Shown in pieces: positions 36,537 through 46,063 of a stretch of DNA of 64,000 nucleotides. Where the stretch lies: contig CP012811.1 of assembly GCA_001936135.1 (NCBI GenBank), forward strand, positions 186,001 through 250,000, read 5' to 3'. The notes below the pieces were generated by a model. The model saw nothing but the letters and a program-made list of their open reading frames with translations. It ran no database searches and was not told the origin of the DNA. Both the position numbers and the translations under genes were made by a program. Every line of letters begins with the position of its first letter. Position 1 is the first letter of the stretch. Source of the stretch: Saccharomycopsis fibuligera x Saccharomycopsis cf. fibuligera (taxonomy: Eukaryota > Ascomycota > Saccharomycetes > Ascoideales > Saccharomycopsidaceae).

Positions 36537-39500
36537 CTAATTTAAGTGAATAACAATAAATGGAACTTCAACATCTTCCCCATTCTTATCATCTGCACAA
36601 ATTTCCAAAATCATTGTCTTTTTATCACTTGGAACCTCTTTGTTAGAAACAACTTTATAAACTTCAGGCAACGTCAAATTCAATCTTTCTTTCAATTTCT
36701 TTGGTGGAAAAAATGAAGCGTACAATAACGAAGTTTCATATGAAATCATGGAAATTTCTAAACCTTCTTTTTCTTCAAAATGATCAATCAATTGTTGTAA
36801 AGTGATGCTCTTGTCTGGAATATCAAATCTGTCCCAAATCTTGTCAAATTCTTTATTATTATATTTACCCTTTGGCGATTGAATTGGTTCAGAAAATCCA
36901 AAAAAAGGTAATGCCAAATTAACAAACCCATTTTTATAATCTTCAATCTTTTTGTTGGCGATAACTTTGTATAATTCCAATTGAACCAACCCAGTGACCA
37001 ACGCAGTGGTGGTGGCAATAGCAGGAATAATTCTACCAGCAATAAACTTGGTTTTGGTTCTATCAACTGGTTGAATTTGGTAATTCAAAGCTCTACAATT
37101 AGAGCAAGCACTGATAAATTCAATATGGTGGTTTTCGTCATCATCTTTTTCAAATTCAACTGGATTCAATCTAAAACCAGCTAAACTTGATGGTGGCGGC
37201 AAGCTATCAGAAAGTTTTTTCAATTCATCCTTGTCAGTATCGCCAGAATCCAATTGACTCAATTCTTCATCATTAGCAGCAATTTTAACATTTGTCTTCG
37301 GAGAAAATGGTTTGATGCTTTTCTCAGCTTCAGCAATCAATTTAGCATATTTTTCTTTATCAGGAATATTATTTTGGTCACCGTTGAGACCAAAGTTAAA
37401 TGCTCTCAAGTTAGCACCGGCAACAATGAAGTGGAAATGCTCTTCATTGTTAATATCAAACTTTAAAGGATGAGGAACTCTTTTAGTGCCAGACCAAAAT
37501 GGTTCACCACTTGAAGTCAAAGAATCAGCTGGAAAGTTATACAACAACTGGTTAATTTCGTGGTTAAATTTTTTCTCAAATTCAATTCTTGCCCATTTGA
37601 TACAATCACCAAATGAAACAGGTCTATTGTTCAAATTATCACTAATGGATTCTAATATACCTCTAATGTCACCGCTTTGCTTCAAAGTAGCTTCAACAAA
37701 ATTTGGTTGACTCAAATATAAATTCACATTATCTGGAGTCTCGGCAAAATAACCTTGGAACAAGCTCTTAGCCCAAGCAATCGTATGATCAATTTTACTT
37801 GGGAAAGATCTCAAAGTACACAATGGAATGCCTTTTTCTGGTGGATCTTGAGATGATGAGTAACTTTCTGTTAATCTCGGTACCACAACTTGAGTGTTGC
37901 CCTTCGTGCCCAAAGTACCACTTTCCAACAATGGTTTGTTGTAGAATACACATTTTCTATCAACATAAGTTCTGGCTTCCACATTATCCAAGGCATTAGT
38001 GACTAAGTTCAAGTTGTTCCAGAAATCGTCATTGAAAATATGTTCAGTATCAGCACCAACTTTATCAGTTAAGCTGGTGATTTTGTCTTCCAAGTCTGGG
38101 TTCATAGCAATAACTGCTTTAGCAGCTACCTTCGATTTGTCACCTCCGACATCTTTTGGTCTGAACAAAAACTGTCTATTCAAGTTTGACTTTTCAATGG
38201 AATCATTATCTGTAACAAAAATCTTACCCTCGGGGCCTGAGCCCAAGCCCTGCAAAGCCCAGTTCTTCAACACTTCACAGCCAATGGCACCAGCCCCAAC
38301 AAGAAAGACTTTCAAATTAGCGACTTTTTGTTGGAATTTTAAACCAAAAACTGCAGTTTGTGGATCGTATCTGGAATTGATTGGACTAGTGGTTTCTTCA
38401 GTTCTTGGATATTCTTTTTCATCAGGCAAAGATTCCAAAGAGTCAAAGTAAAGGAACTGTTTAAGAGGAGTAAATTTACCAGAAATAGCTTTCAATGCTT
38501 CTTGAGCAACCAACCCTCCAAAGAATGCATTAACGCCTGGAAGATCACCGGTAGCTTGATATGCAAGCTCAGTAATCAACTTTTCATCAACTCCCACTCC
38601 TTCTCCTAAAATATCCGGGTTTTGAACAGCTAAATCTTTGGTGAAACTGACCAATTGTGCAGCATCTTCTTTATTTAAAGGTCTTGGTAATTGACCTTGG
38701 TGTTTTTCTTGGAATTGGTATAATGCTTGGAAACCCAAATGTAATTGACCTGGTCTATCAAATTTGGCAAAATCAGAATATAAGAATTCTGGTTTGGACA
38801 ATTGTAAGGCTAATTTCTCGAATTTAATCTCAGTAGGTACTTTCACCTGAGTGAAAATACCACCAGACTTGTATCCAGAGATTTTTCTTGTAGGCTTTAT
38901 CTTGAAGGCATATGGACCTAAAACATCAACTTTGTATGGGGTACCGTCATTTAAGAAAGTAACATCTTCTGAACCTTTAATTTCAGAAAATTTAACAAAC
39001 TGGCCATCTTCTAAACCATGTCTTTCATCACCCAAAGTAGTAATGGTGCCGTCAGTTTCCACATCGGTAATCATGCTACTCAATGGCTCTTCGCCGGTAG
39101 GATCAATAACTGTAAAACTATGGCCAAGGTCAACAAAAGTTTGTCCAAACAAACCTTTAGTGTCAACGGAGATAAACTTAATGTTATTTTCATGAGTGAA
39201 GTTATTGATTAACACTTGTTTTTCTAAAGAGATCAAGCCACTGGTGACAATGATGACTTGAAATTGTTTCAATACAGATTCCTCCAAGCTATCAATAACG
39301 GAAATTGGCACGTAAGAGTTTAATTGGGAAAGTGGTTCTTTGGAAGCTTCGGCTCTTGGTTTACCAATGTCATCTTTAGTCAAAAAGAATTGACTTGACA
39401 AATCACCTAATTGCGCCTCATTTGGGTCATATAGGGCCAAGGATTTGACCCCAGCCAAAGCAATGTTTTTGGCAATTTCAATACCCAAACCTTTCAAGCC

Positions 39501-39743
39501 AACAATCAAAACACTGGAGGTTTGCATTCTGAGCATTGCCTCCTTACCCAAGACGTATAATTGCCGGGAGTAAAGACTCTCATCAATCTGAGGTTGATCA
39601 ATTTGAATTTTGGTATCCTGCGTAATGTTAGTTTTTGTCCGAGAAAACGCCACAAATATACCGCTTAGCTATAGTACTATAGTACTATTATGGCAAATAT
39701 GTAAAAGATAGGAAAACACATGTAAAGGACATACGGATGGCAT
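36537..39743 (-). CDS. UBA1: Ubiquitin-activating enzyme E1, two exons, 1029 aa
   Basis: Uba1 activates ubiquitin with ATP and passes it to E2 enzymes. The inactive adenylation domain is N-terminal ([34 protein letters not shown]). The active adenylation domain has [36 protein letters not shown] and [15 protein letters not shown]. The catalytic cysteine lies in PLCTLRSFP, residue 603 of the spliced protein (Cys600 in S. cerevisiae). The ubiquitin-fold domain closes the protein. The main frame runs open upstream only to a GTG, without an ATG. I read it as two exons: 39735-39743 (Met-Pro-Ser) joined to 36537-39617, with a 117-nt intron. The product of 1029 aa fits the family (1024 aa in S. cerevisiae). 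A different upstream exon is possible but less economical. Confidence 0.93.
39618..39734 (-). other. Spliceosomal intron in UBA1
   Basis: The intron starts with GTATGT right after ATGCCATCC, has a CTAAC branch site 10 nt from its end, and closes with ACGCAG. Length is 117 nt and phase is 0. Donor, branch and acceptor all match yeast consensus. Confidence 0.85.
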
Positions 39744-40314
39744 TGTGATAATGATGTTCTCTATACTAAACGGCTCGAAATTAATTCAATACAGATGGAA
39801 CACCACAGAAAAGTAAAGTAAAGGAAATTAAATGACGAATAATGGCGATGAGTATAAACAAGCGGTGATTTGTTTCGACTTGTTTCTGGTGCTGCGATGA
39901 ACTATAGTCACGTGGCTCACTAGAAAATCAAAGCTACTATGGCCTTAATATTGATAATAATCTTAACTAATTTGTCTTGGACAATACCACTCCGTTAGTT
40001 ATCTGTTGATTATCAGTTAGACGAGGAAGATTCTGTAATGTAATGGATACGTTATGTGGAAGGCTTGGCATTACTAGGCATAGTTTTGTACCTTTACTGT
40101 TAATGTATAATGGATGAAGTCGTTATCAAGCATTAAAGCTATTTATTATATGTAAATATTGGGATTATTATAATAAGGCAGTCAAAACAATTATGTATCT
40201 AACTGAATAGAGCTAGACTTGCTGTAAATCATGTGATGCTTTAGTTCTAGAGCTTAACCAGAAACCTAAAATGCTCTTTACATAATGGCTTACCTCTTAA
40301 CATACTAGACCTAT

Positions 40315-40375
40315 ATTTTTTTCCACACACAAGATCGACTTATTATCTATATGTAATTGATAGAAAATGTTATGT
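40315..40375 (-). mobile_element. LINE 3' tail fragment (copy A)
   Basis: On the - strand the fragment ends in the CTTGTGTGTGG-type terminus followed by an A run (T run at 40316-40322 on +). It matches the last 60 bp or so of copies C and E. No coding part remains. Confidence 0.65.
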
Positions 40376-40560
40376 AATTTAGATGGATCAGGGTTCATGG
40401 TTATTAGTTGAAAGTACCTTGTATTTCTATTGATTAAAGGGTAAAAAATATACAATAATATTGAGTTGAACTGTATATAAATAATAATCAGACAAAATAA
40501 GACAAATATTAGCATTGGACTATTAATGTAAAATAGGTCTTATTTAATGTACAGTTTGCA

Positions 40561-40640
40561 TTTTTTTTTTCACACACAAGGTCGGTTTGTCATTTCTATG
40601 TAAAAGATAGAAAAAATAATCTTATGCATAAGGTAGAACA
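40561..40640 (-). mobile_element. LINE 3' tail fragment (copy B)
   Basis: The same terminus as copy A, in the same orientation, with a poly(A) tail seen as ten or more T on the + strand. It is severely 5'-truncated, about 80 bp. Confidence 0.65.
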
Positions 40641-40754
40641 TAAAAAAAAAATGAAAAATTGTTGTGAAGAACAAATGCTAAACAAACAGATGTTTAAACA
40701 GCCCGGCTGCTTCGAGAATATACACACATTCTAGCTCTGAGTTGATAAGTTCAA

Positions 40755-41411
40755 ACTCTAAGGTGAGGAATGTAAGTGGTGCTCTGAGGATTTATCACGT
40801 AAAAAGCACAAACAGCAGTCGTATGAGGATGTTATCAGCAAACAAATGGAGCACTTTTTGGTTAAATGTCCAGTAGCACAAGCTTTATGGAAAAAGTTAC
40901 ATATAAATATGGAATTGAGCTGGGACAGCCTCATCCTTCCATCCAGTGATACACGAGAATTAATCCAGGGCGACGACAACTTGATATTCCAAAAGAAATA
41001 CTCCCGCCTACGGCAAGATAGGAACTTTAATTGGAAAACCATTCCAATCTCTAGTCTTGTTTACTACATCACCACGGTAATGAATTAGATAACACATCAG
41101 TGTTATCTTAGTGAGTGGAAGATGGTATTGAAGTGAGACCCCTCTCTTTTCATCTGTCGGCAACAAAACAATAACCCTCAACTAAAATAAAATATCCATC
41201 CTAGACTATAATCTTCCCTATAGCTATTTCAAATCCAACTGATCCATTAAATTCTAACTAATACTAACTGGGTTTCACTTATGAAAGTTTCCCCTATATA
41301 TTAACAACTGAACTATATTGTATATACTATATATAATTAAGTTTATAAGATAATATTTTCTATCATTTATATAAAAATAGTATACCGATCTTGTGTGTGA
41401 AAAAAAAAAAG
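40755..41411 (+). mobile_element. 5'-truncated LINE with ORF2 C-terminus and poly(A) tail (copy C)
   Basis: An open frame ending at 41088 encodes the C-terminal zinc-binding end of a non-LTR retrotransposon ORF2. CKWC is followed by EHFLVKC, and then PVAQALWKKLHINMELSW, the zf-RVT pattern seen at the end of L1-type reverse transcriptase proteins. A 3' UTR of about 310 bp follows and ends in CTTGTGTGTG plus an A run at 41400-41410. All upstream ORF2 sequence, including the polymerase, is missing. Candida Zorro elements are the likely relatives; this is inference. Confidence 0.75.
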
Positions 41412-41464
41412 AAAGCGTTGCATGTCTAGGTTCAGACCCGGAGATCTAGAACTCAATGTTCGTC

Positions 41465-41558
41465 AAAATATTACCAAATAAGCTTACCTATATAGCATTT
41501 ACAATATGAATCAATTGCTATTTTATAGGGAAACTTACATAAGTGAAAACCCCGTTAG
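41465..41558 (-). mobile_element. LINE 3' UTR fragment (copy D)
   Basis: This segment reads, on the - strand, like the middle of the 3' UTR of copies C and E (CTAACGGGGTTTTCACTTATG, then TTTCCC and TATATAGGTAAG). It is inverted relative to copy C, and homology stops about 83 bp before the tRNA-Ser gene. Confidence 0.6.
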
Positions 41559-41641
41559 AAACCCAGCTGATTTTTGCCAACTGAAAACCTTGGTCTAGTA
41601 TAGCAGGTATTATTTCACTGTTGTTAATACTTTTTCATCGA

Positions 41642-41736
41642 GGCAACGTGTCCGAGCGGTTAAGGAGAAAGACTTGAATTTAGTTCAGGATATCTTTTGG
41701 GCTTTGCCCGCGCAGGTTCGAGTCCTGCCGTTGTCG
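41642..41736 (+). tRNA. tRNA-Ser(UGA) with a 13-nt intron
   Basis: The 95-nt gene has a full 7-bp acceptor stem (GGCAACG with CGTTGTC), the long variable arm of serine tRNAs and a perfect B box (GGTTCGAGTCC). The anticodon TGA is at 41675-41677. The intron, 41679-41691, sits one base 3' of the anticodon and contains TTCA, which can pair with the anticodon loop. T-rich terminator stretches follow. It decodes UCA and related codons; it is not the CUG-decoding serine tRNA. Confidence 0.95.
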
Positions 41737-41974
41737 ATCATTATTTTTGTCTATTTGTTTTTTTTGCTAATTTTTCAATTTTTTTCCCTTTTACTTACAC
41801 TATTTTTATAAGAATATGAAGAAGTATTATCTTCAATGACAAAAGATTTACACGTGATACAAAATATAATTGTACAACGAAACAACACGCATAGTACTAC
41901 AAAATTAAAGAATTATAATACATGGAACATGCAATAACAATTAACTATGCTATATTATACAATACAAAAAAGCT
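41737..41974. other. Intergenic, tRNA-Ser and ECM16 3' flank
   Basis: AT-rich spacer with T runs that can serve as the Pol III terminator (41759-41766). Nothing else seen. Confidence 0.5.
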
Positions 41975-44900
41975 CTATTTGGTAATCCATTGTCCATTCA
42001 CTTTGTTCTGAATAACCCTAATTGGAGGCAAGTCCCAACTTGTAGAGGAACCAACCCCACCAAAACGTGGAATAACATAACATTTTTGCTTAGTAGGATT
42101 GATCAATTCTGGACCATATGGAGGACCTAGTGGTTTTGAGTAACTTAGTAACGTGGTGTTTTTGGCAAGATTTGTTAACGCTTTGCCCTCGATGTCAGTC
42201 AAGCATCTCATTCTAATACGAGTACCTGTAGAGTTCAAGTCCAATGACTGGTATACAATGTATGCTGGAGGCTTTTCGCCAATGTTTGTCAAAATTGAGC
42301 GTGGATGAATATACACGAATGGATCAACATCTTTGTCCTTAAACGAGTTTGTAGCTGGGAAAACAGAGCAGTATGGTATACTACCAACAGTGGATCTTTT
42401 GTTGATTTTGACATCTGCGTTGATCAAGTCTGCCCTGATAGCTATCTGGTCAATGAATCCAGTAGTTATTATTTGCTTAATGGCAAAAATTTGAGTTTTG
42501 TTTGGTGGTCTAGATATTTTCAACTCTTTTTCATAATCAATATTAGCACCAATGTTTTCTTTCGATGTATGAATTTTAACAATATAGAGTAACTGTTTTC
42601 TGAGCTTGTGAATCTCCTCAATGACTTTAGGTCTTATGAAATGCTCTCTTAAAAATTTGTCTCTCTTTGCAGGATCTTTATAAAAATCAACTGCACAAAC
42701 AGTACACAAGATTTTCAAAGCATCACTATATTTATCCAAACCGGCAAACATAACTTGAGCTTTAGTATACTTTTCCAAAACCAGTTTCATTTTTTCTTTG
42801 GTGGCCATTTTCTTGTTATATGCTGCATCGTCCAATTCTTCATCTTCTTCATTATTCACATCTTCATTCAAGATACTATGGTTGATACCTAGATCAATTT
42901 CAGACAAGAATGGATCATCCACAGACAATGCGCAAACAATGGTAATAACATAAGTCAAACAATCGTATTGATTACCGGTTAACAACATTTTGGCAAAACG
43001 AGGACTTAATGGGAATAAACTCATGTTTTTACCCAAGTCAGTGACGACTTTATCCTTGTTCAATGCACCTAAGTGCAGCAACAATTGTTCCGCTTTATAT
43101 AATGAGTCTGGAGCAACAGGGGTTGGGAATGGGAAGTTCACAATATTATCAATTCCAATACTTTTCATTTGCAAAATGACACTCTCAATTGGCATTCTCA
43201 AAATTTCCGGTATCGAAAATTTCTCAAACTCATCAAAGATAGCCGACGAGAACAATCTATAAGTATGACCTGGTCCAGTTCTACCAGCTCTACCAGCTCT
43301 TTGCTCTGCTGATGCTTGACTAATCCAACTTACTTCATAACTTTGCACTGAGTTTTTACTTAACACCTTTTGTTTAGAACGGCCACAGTCAACAACGTAC
43401 CTTATGTTTGGAATGGTGATGGAGGTTTCGGCAATATTAGTAGCAACTATACAAACTCTAGCGTTTCCCGGGGGCTTCTCAAAAACCTTCATTTGTTCCT
43501 TTGTTGGCAACAAAGAGTAAAGTGGCAACACGTACAACGGATCTTCATCTGTTTGACCTTCTTCTAGTTCTTCAGTAAAACCTTCCTCTTCTTCATTATC
43601 ATCGTCGTTTTCATTGTAATCATCCTGATCTTCAGCAAATTCTGCGTCTTCCTTATTTTGCTCATTTACATTAAAATCAACTTCTTCATCTTCAACATCA
43701 ACTTCCCGGGAATTAACTTTCATTTCAATAGCAGTATCTTGATTGTAGCCTTTCAATTGAGGAATCTTTTTGGCATTGACAATTGGAAATCTTTCTCTCA
43801 ATTTTTTAACCAACTCCATGATTTCTTGCTGACTGGTCAAAAATACCAATATGCCGCCTCTTGGCAATTTACGATGGATCTTGCAAGTTTTTCTAAACGC
43901 TTCATTAAGATAGTCGTATGGAGTACGTTTGTTGAAGTGGACAGAAACAGGGTACATTCTTGCCTCCACTTTAAGGATTGGTGGCGGCACCGCAAACAAG
44001 TTTTTGTTTTCCGCAAAATCAGACACCCTAAGGGTGGCGGACATGATGATTAATTTCAACTTTTTGTGTTTGGTGCTGTCCTGCTGATGCTTTTTAGCTC
44101 TCAACTTCACAATACGGCTAAGCATACCAATCAAGATATCAGTGTTGATATTTCTTTCGTGAGCTTCGTCAATTACAATTGCACTATACTTCGTCAATAA
44201 GAAATCCGTCATCATCTCTCTAAGCAACACACCATCTGTCATAAATTTTATCTTGGTATCTTTCTTAACATTGGAAGCAAATCTAATTTGATAAGACACT
44301 TTCTCCCCATAGTTTCCCATTTCTTTAGAGACTCTTTCAGCCATAGACATTGCTGCCACTCTTCTAGGTTGTGTAACACCAATTATCCCTGGAGTTTCGG
44401 AATTCTGACTACCATAACCTGCTTCAAATAAGAACTGTGGTAACTGGGTGGTTTTACCAGAACCAGTTTCACCGCAAATTATCACTGTATCATTATGTCT
44501 GATTGCTTCCATAATGTTGTGCTCTTCTTTGAAAACTGGTAATTCTGATCTAGCTTCCTGAATTTCTGGGTCCCGTTCAACGTTGACATAAAATGCAGGT
44601 TTTTCCAGATCTTTGTCATCGTTGTAAATCTTGATTTCCTCTTCGTCACTTAAAACTTCTTTATCTTCAGGTCTTTCGAGAGGTTTGTAGTCTATATCAA
44701 GCACAGGAGTAGGTGCAGATTTTTCAGTTTGCTCCTCTATCCAACTCATGAAACTGGCGGCCTTATCATTAAAAGTGCGTAATCTTTTTCTGACGTCTAA
44801 TTCTTCCTCATCATCTTCATCATCGTCGGAAGATTGGTCTTCCTCATCATCTTCATCATCGTCGGAAGATTGGTCTTCCTCGTCATCTTCGTCACTTTCT

Positions 44901-45586
44901 GACTTTCTACTATCTTCAAAATCGGCTGTCTGTTGATTGTCGTTATCGCTAAAGCCAGCAAATTCCTCTTCTTCTTCTTCCTTGTCACTGCTCTCATTAT
45001 TACTATCATAGACTTCTCCGGCGGTGGCAGCATCAAGGCTTTCATCTCCGTTTTCGTCGTTGTCTTCACCACTCGAGGATTCAAAATACTCATCTTCTGC
45101 AACTTTTCTTCTTTTTCTTTCTTCCTCAGCCAACCTTTCTTTCCATGTGTATGATCTTTTCTTTTTGCTGACCTTGGTAATATTTGCAAACCCTTTTATG
45201 CTGCCTCTATTATCCACAAAAGTCGAAGTTCTAGGCTCCCCTTTTTGCTCGTTTTCATCAGCTACTGCATTAGTTTTATCATCTTTAGTCTCTTTGTCAA
45301 TGTTCTCAGACATGTCTTTTTCAACTTGTTCGTCATTTAGAATTTCGGATTCTTCAGATTTGCTTTCTGCCTTCTTCTTCTTTTTATTCTTCTTCTTATT
45401 CTTCTTCTTTTTGCTTGGATCCGTCGTCTGCTCTTTATTTATACTCTTCTTGGCATCTTGAGGATCCTGCTTAACCGGTATTTTACTTTGAAGCTCAGCA
45501 ATTTTGCTGATCAAGTCAATTGCCTCCTCTCTGCGCTCCTGCTTAGTGACATAAGCCTCTCTCCTTTGCGTTGGCGTTTTCCCCAT
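41975..45586 (-). CDS. ECM16: DEAH-box RNA helicase Ecm16/Dhr1, 1203 aa
   Basis: Dhr1 unwinds U3 snoRNA from pre-18S rRNA in the small-subunit processome. The N-terminal 330 residues are charged, with a Lys-rich block and acidic repeats. The helicase core has motif I (GETGSGKTTQLPQ), motif II (VIDEAHERNINTD), motif III (SATL) and motif VI (QRAGRAGRTGPG), followed by the HA2/winged-helix and OB-fold parts to the C-terminus. An acidic insert (about 640-690) interrupts the RecA2 domain, as in yeast Dhr1. Length is close to S. cerevisiae Ecm16 (1267 aa). It starts at an ATG and diverges from the RAV2-like gene. I noticed no in-frame CTG. Confidence 0.95.
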   Translation of the reverse strand: MGKTPTQRREAYVTKQERREEAIDLISKIAELQSKIPVKQDPQDAKKSINKEQTTDPSKKKKNKKKNKKKKKAESKSEESEILNDEQVEKDMSENIDKETKDDKTNAVADENEQKGEPRTSTFVDNRGSIKGFANITKVSKKKRSYTWKERLAEEERKRRKVAEDEYFESSSGEDNDENGDESLDAATAGEVYDSNNESSDKEEEEEEFAGFSDNDNQQTADFEDSRKSESDEDDEEDQSSDDDEDDEEDQSSDDDEDDEEELDVRKRLRTFNDKAASFMSWIEEQTEKSAPTPVLDIDYKPLERPEDKEVLSDEEEIKIYNDDKDLEKPAFYVNVERDPEIQEARSELPVFKEEHNIMEAIRHNDTVIICGETGSGKTTQLPQFLFEAGYGSQNSETPGIIGVTQPRRVAAMSMAERVSKEMGNYGEKVSYQIRFASNVKKDTKIKFMTDGVLLREMMTDFLLTKYSAIVIDEAHERNINTDILIGMLSRIVKLRAKKHQQDSTKHKKLKLIIMSATLRVSDFAENKNLFAVPPPILKVEARMYPVSVHFNKRTPYDYLNEAFRKTCKIHRKLPRGGILVFLTSQQEIMELVKKLRERFPIVNAKKIPQLKGYNQDTAIEMKVNSREVDVEDEEVDFNVNEQNKEDAEFAEDQDDYNENDDDNEEEEGFTEELEEGQTDEDPLYVLPLYSLLPTKEQMKVFEKPPGNARVCIVATNIAETSITIPNIRYVVDCGRSKQKVLSKNSVQSYEVSWISQASAEQRAGRAGRTGPGHTYRLFSSAIFDEFEKFSIPEILRMPIESVILQMKSIGIDNIVNFPFPTPVAPDSLYKAEQLLLHLGALNKDKVVTDLGKNMSLFPLSPRFAKMLLTGNQYDCLTYVITIVCALSVDDPFLSEIDLGINHSILNEDVNNEEDEELDDAAYNKKMATKEKMKLVLEKYTKAQVMFAGLDKYSDALKILCTVCAVDFYKDPAKRDKFLREHFIRPKVIEEIHKLRKQLLYIVKIHTSKENIGANIDYEKELKISRPPNKTQIFAIKQIITTGFIDQIAIRADLINADVKINKRSTVGSIPYCSVFPATNSFKDKDVDPFVYIHPRSILTNIGEKPPAYIVYQSLDLNSTGTRIRMRCLTDIEGKALTNLAKNTTLLSYSKPLGPPYGPELINPTKQKCYVIPRFGGVGSSTSWDLPPIRVIQNKVNGQWITK
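44804..44882 (-). repeat. 36-bp coding tandem repeat in ECM16
   Basis: Two adjacent near-identical 36-bp units encode the acidic DEEDQSSDDDED block of the Dhr1 N-terminus. Confidence 0.9.
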
Positions 45587-46063
45587 GTCAGACGTCTATG
45601 TGGTTTGTAATATCAGTACTTAGTTGCAACAGACACATGTATTAGTTGTAGCGGTGATTTTGAAATATTTCTTTACTTGTGTTTATGCATAAAAATTTTT
45701 TTTATCATCTCTGCCGGTCACAACATATGTGCGTTAGGAGACATACTAGCGCATGCCTCGATTACACAGTATCTGGGCTGCTATTAACATAACAGTTATG
45801 AAAAAAACGTCAGGTTATATAAGCAAATAATTTTTTTTTTTCAGTATATGTATTTCACAGTTGATGGCAATAGATAGCTATTCTATTTGCCCAGGCCACC
45901 GTTACAAAGGTGCATTTAGCAATCATTAGGGCATCGCGGGGTGTCCGCAAACACTAGCAAGTGCAAGTGCCGTGATTCTGCTGATTTGGCAGGGCTTTGG
46001 TTGTTGTGAACTGATTGATGGTTTTAGTGTGTATTGCTTGTTGGTATTCAATCACCACCAGTA
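45587..46063. promoter_or_regulatory. Divergent promoter region, ECM16 and RAV2-like
   Basis: This 477-bp spacer lies between two genes read apart. An RRPE-like A/T block (about 45690-45702) faces ECM16, but I find no exact PAC site. Confidence 0.5.

Larger units (their letters stand above)
39744..41641. other. AT-rich region with nested LINE 3' ends, upstream of tRNA-Ser
   Basis: The first 570 bases are the UBA1 promoter and unassigned AT-rich DNA. From about 40315 on, four pieces of one LINE family occur in both orientations (listed separately). I see no intact host gene. Confidence 0.6.

Noticed and set aside
39618-39653. GTG start for UBA1
   Set aside because: These codons are the intron end; the 9-nt exon gives an ATG and a normal N-terminus.
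40315-41558. The CACACACAAG-ended repeats as solo LTRs
   Set aside because: They end in A runs, follow an ORF2-like coding end in copy C and lack TG...CA termini, so they fit LINE 3' ends.
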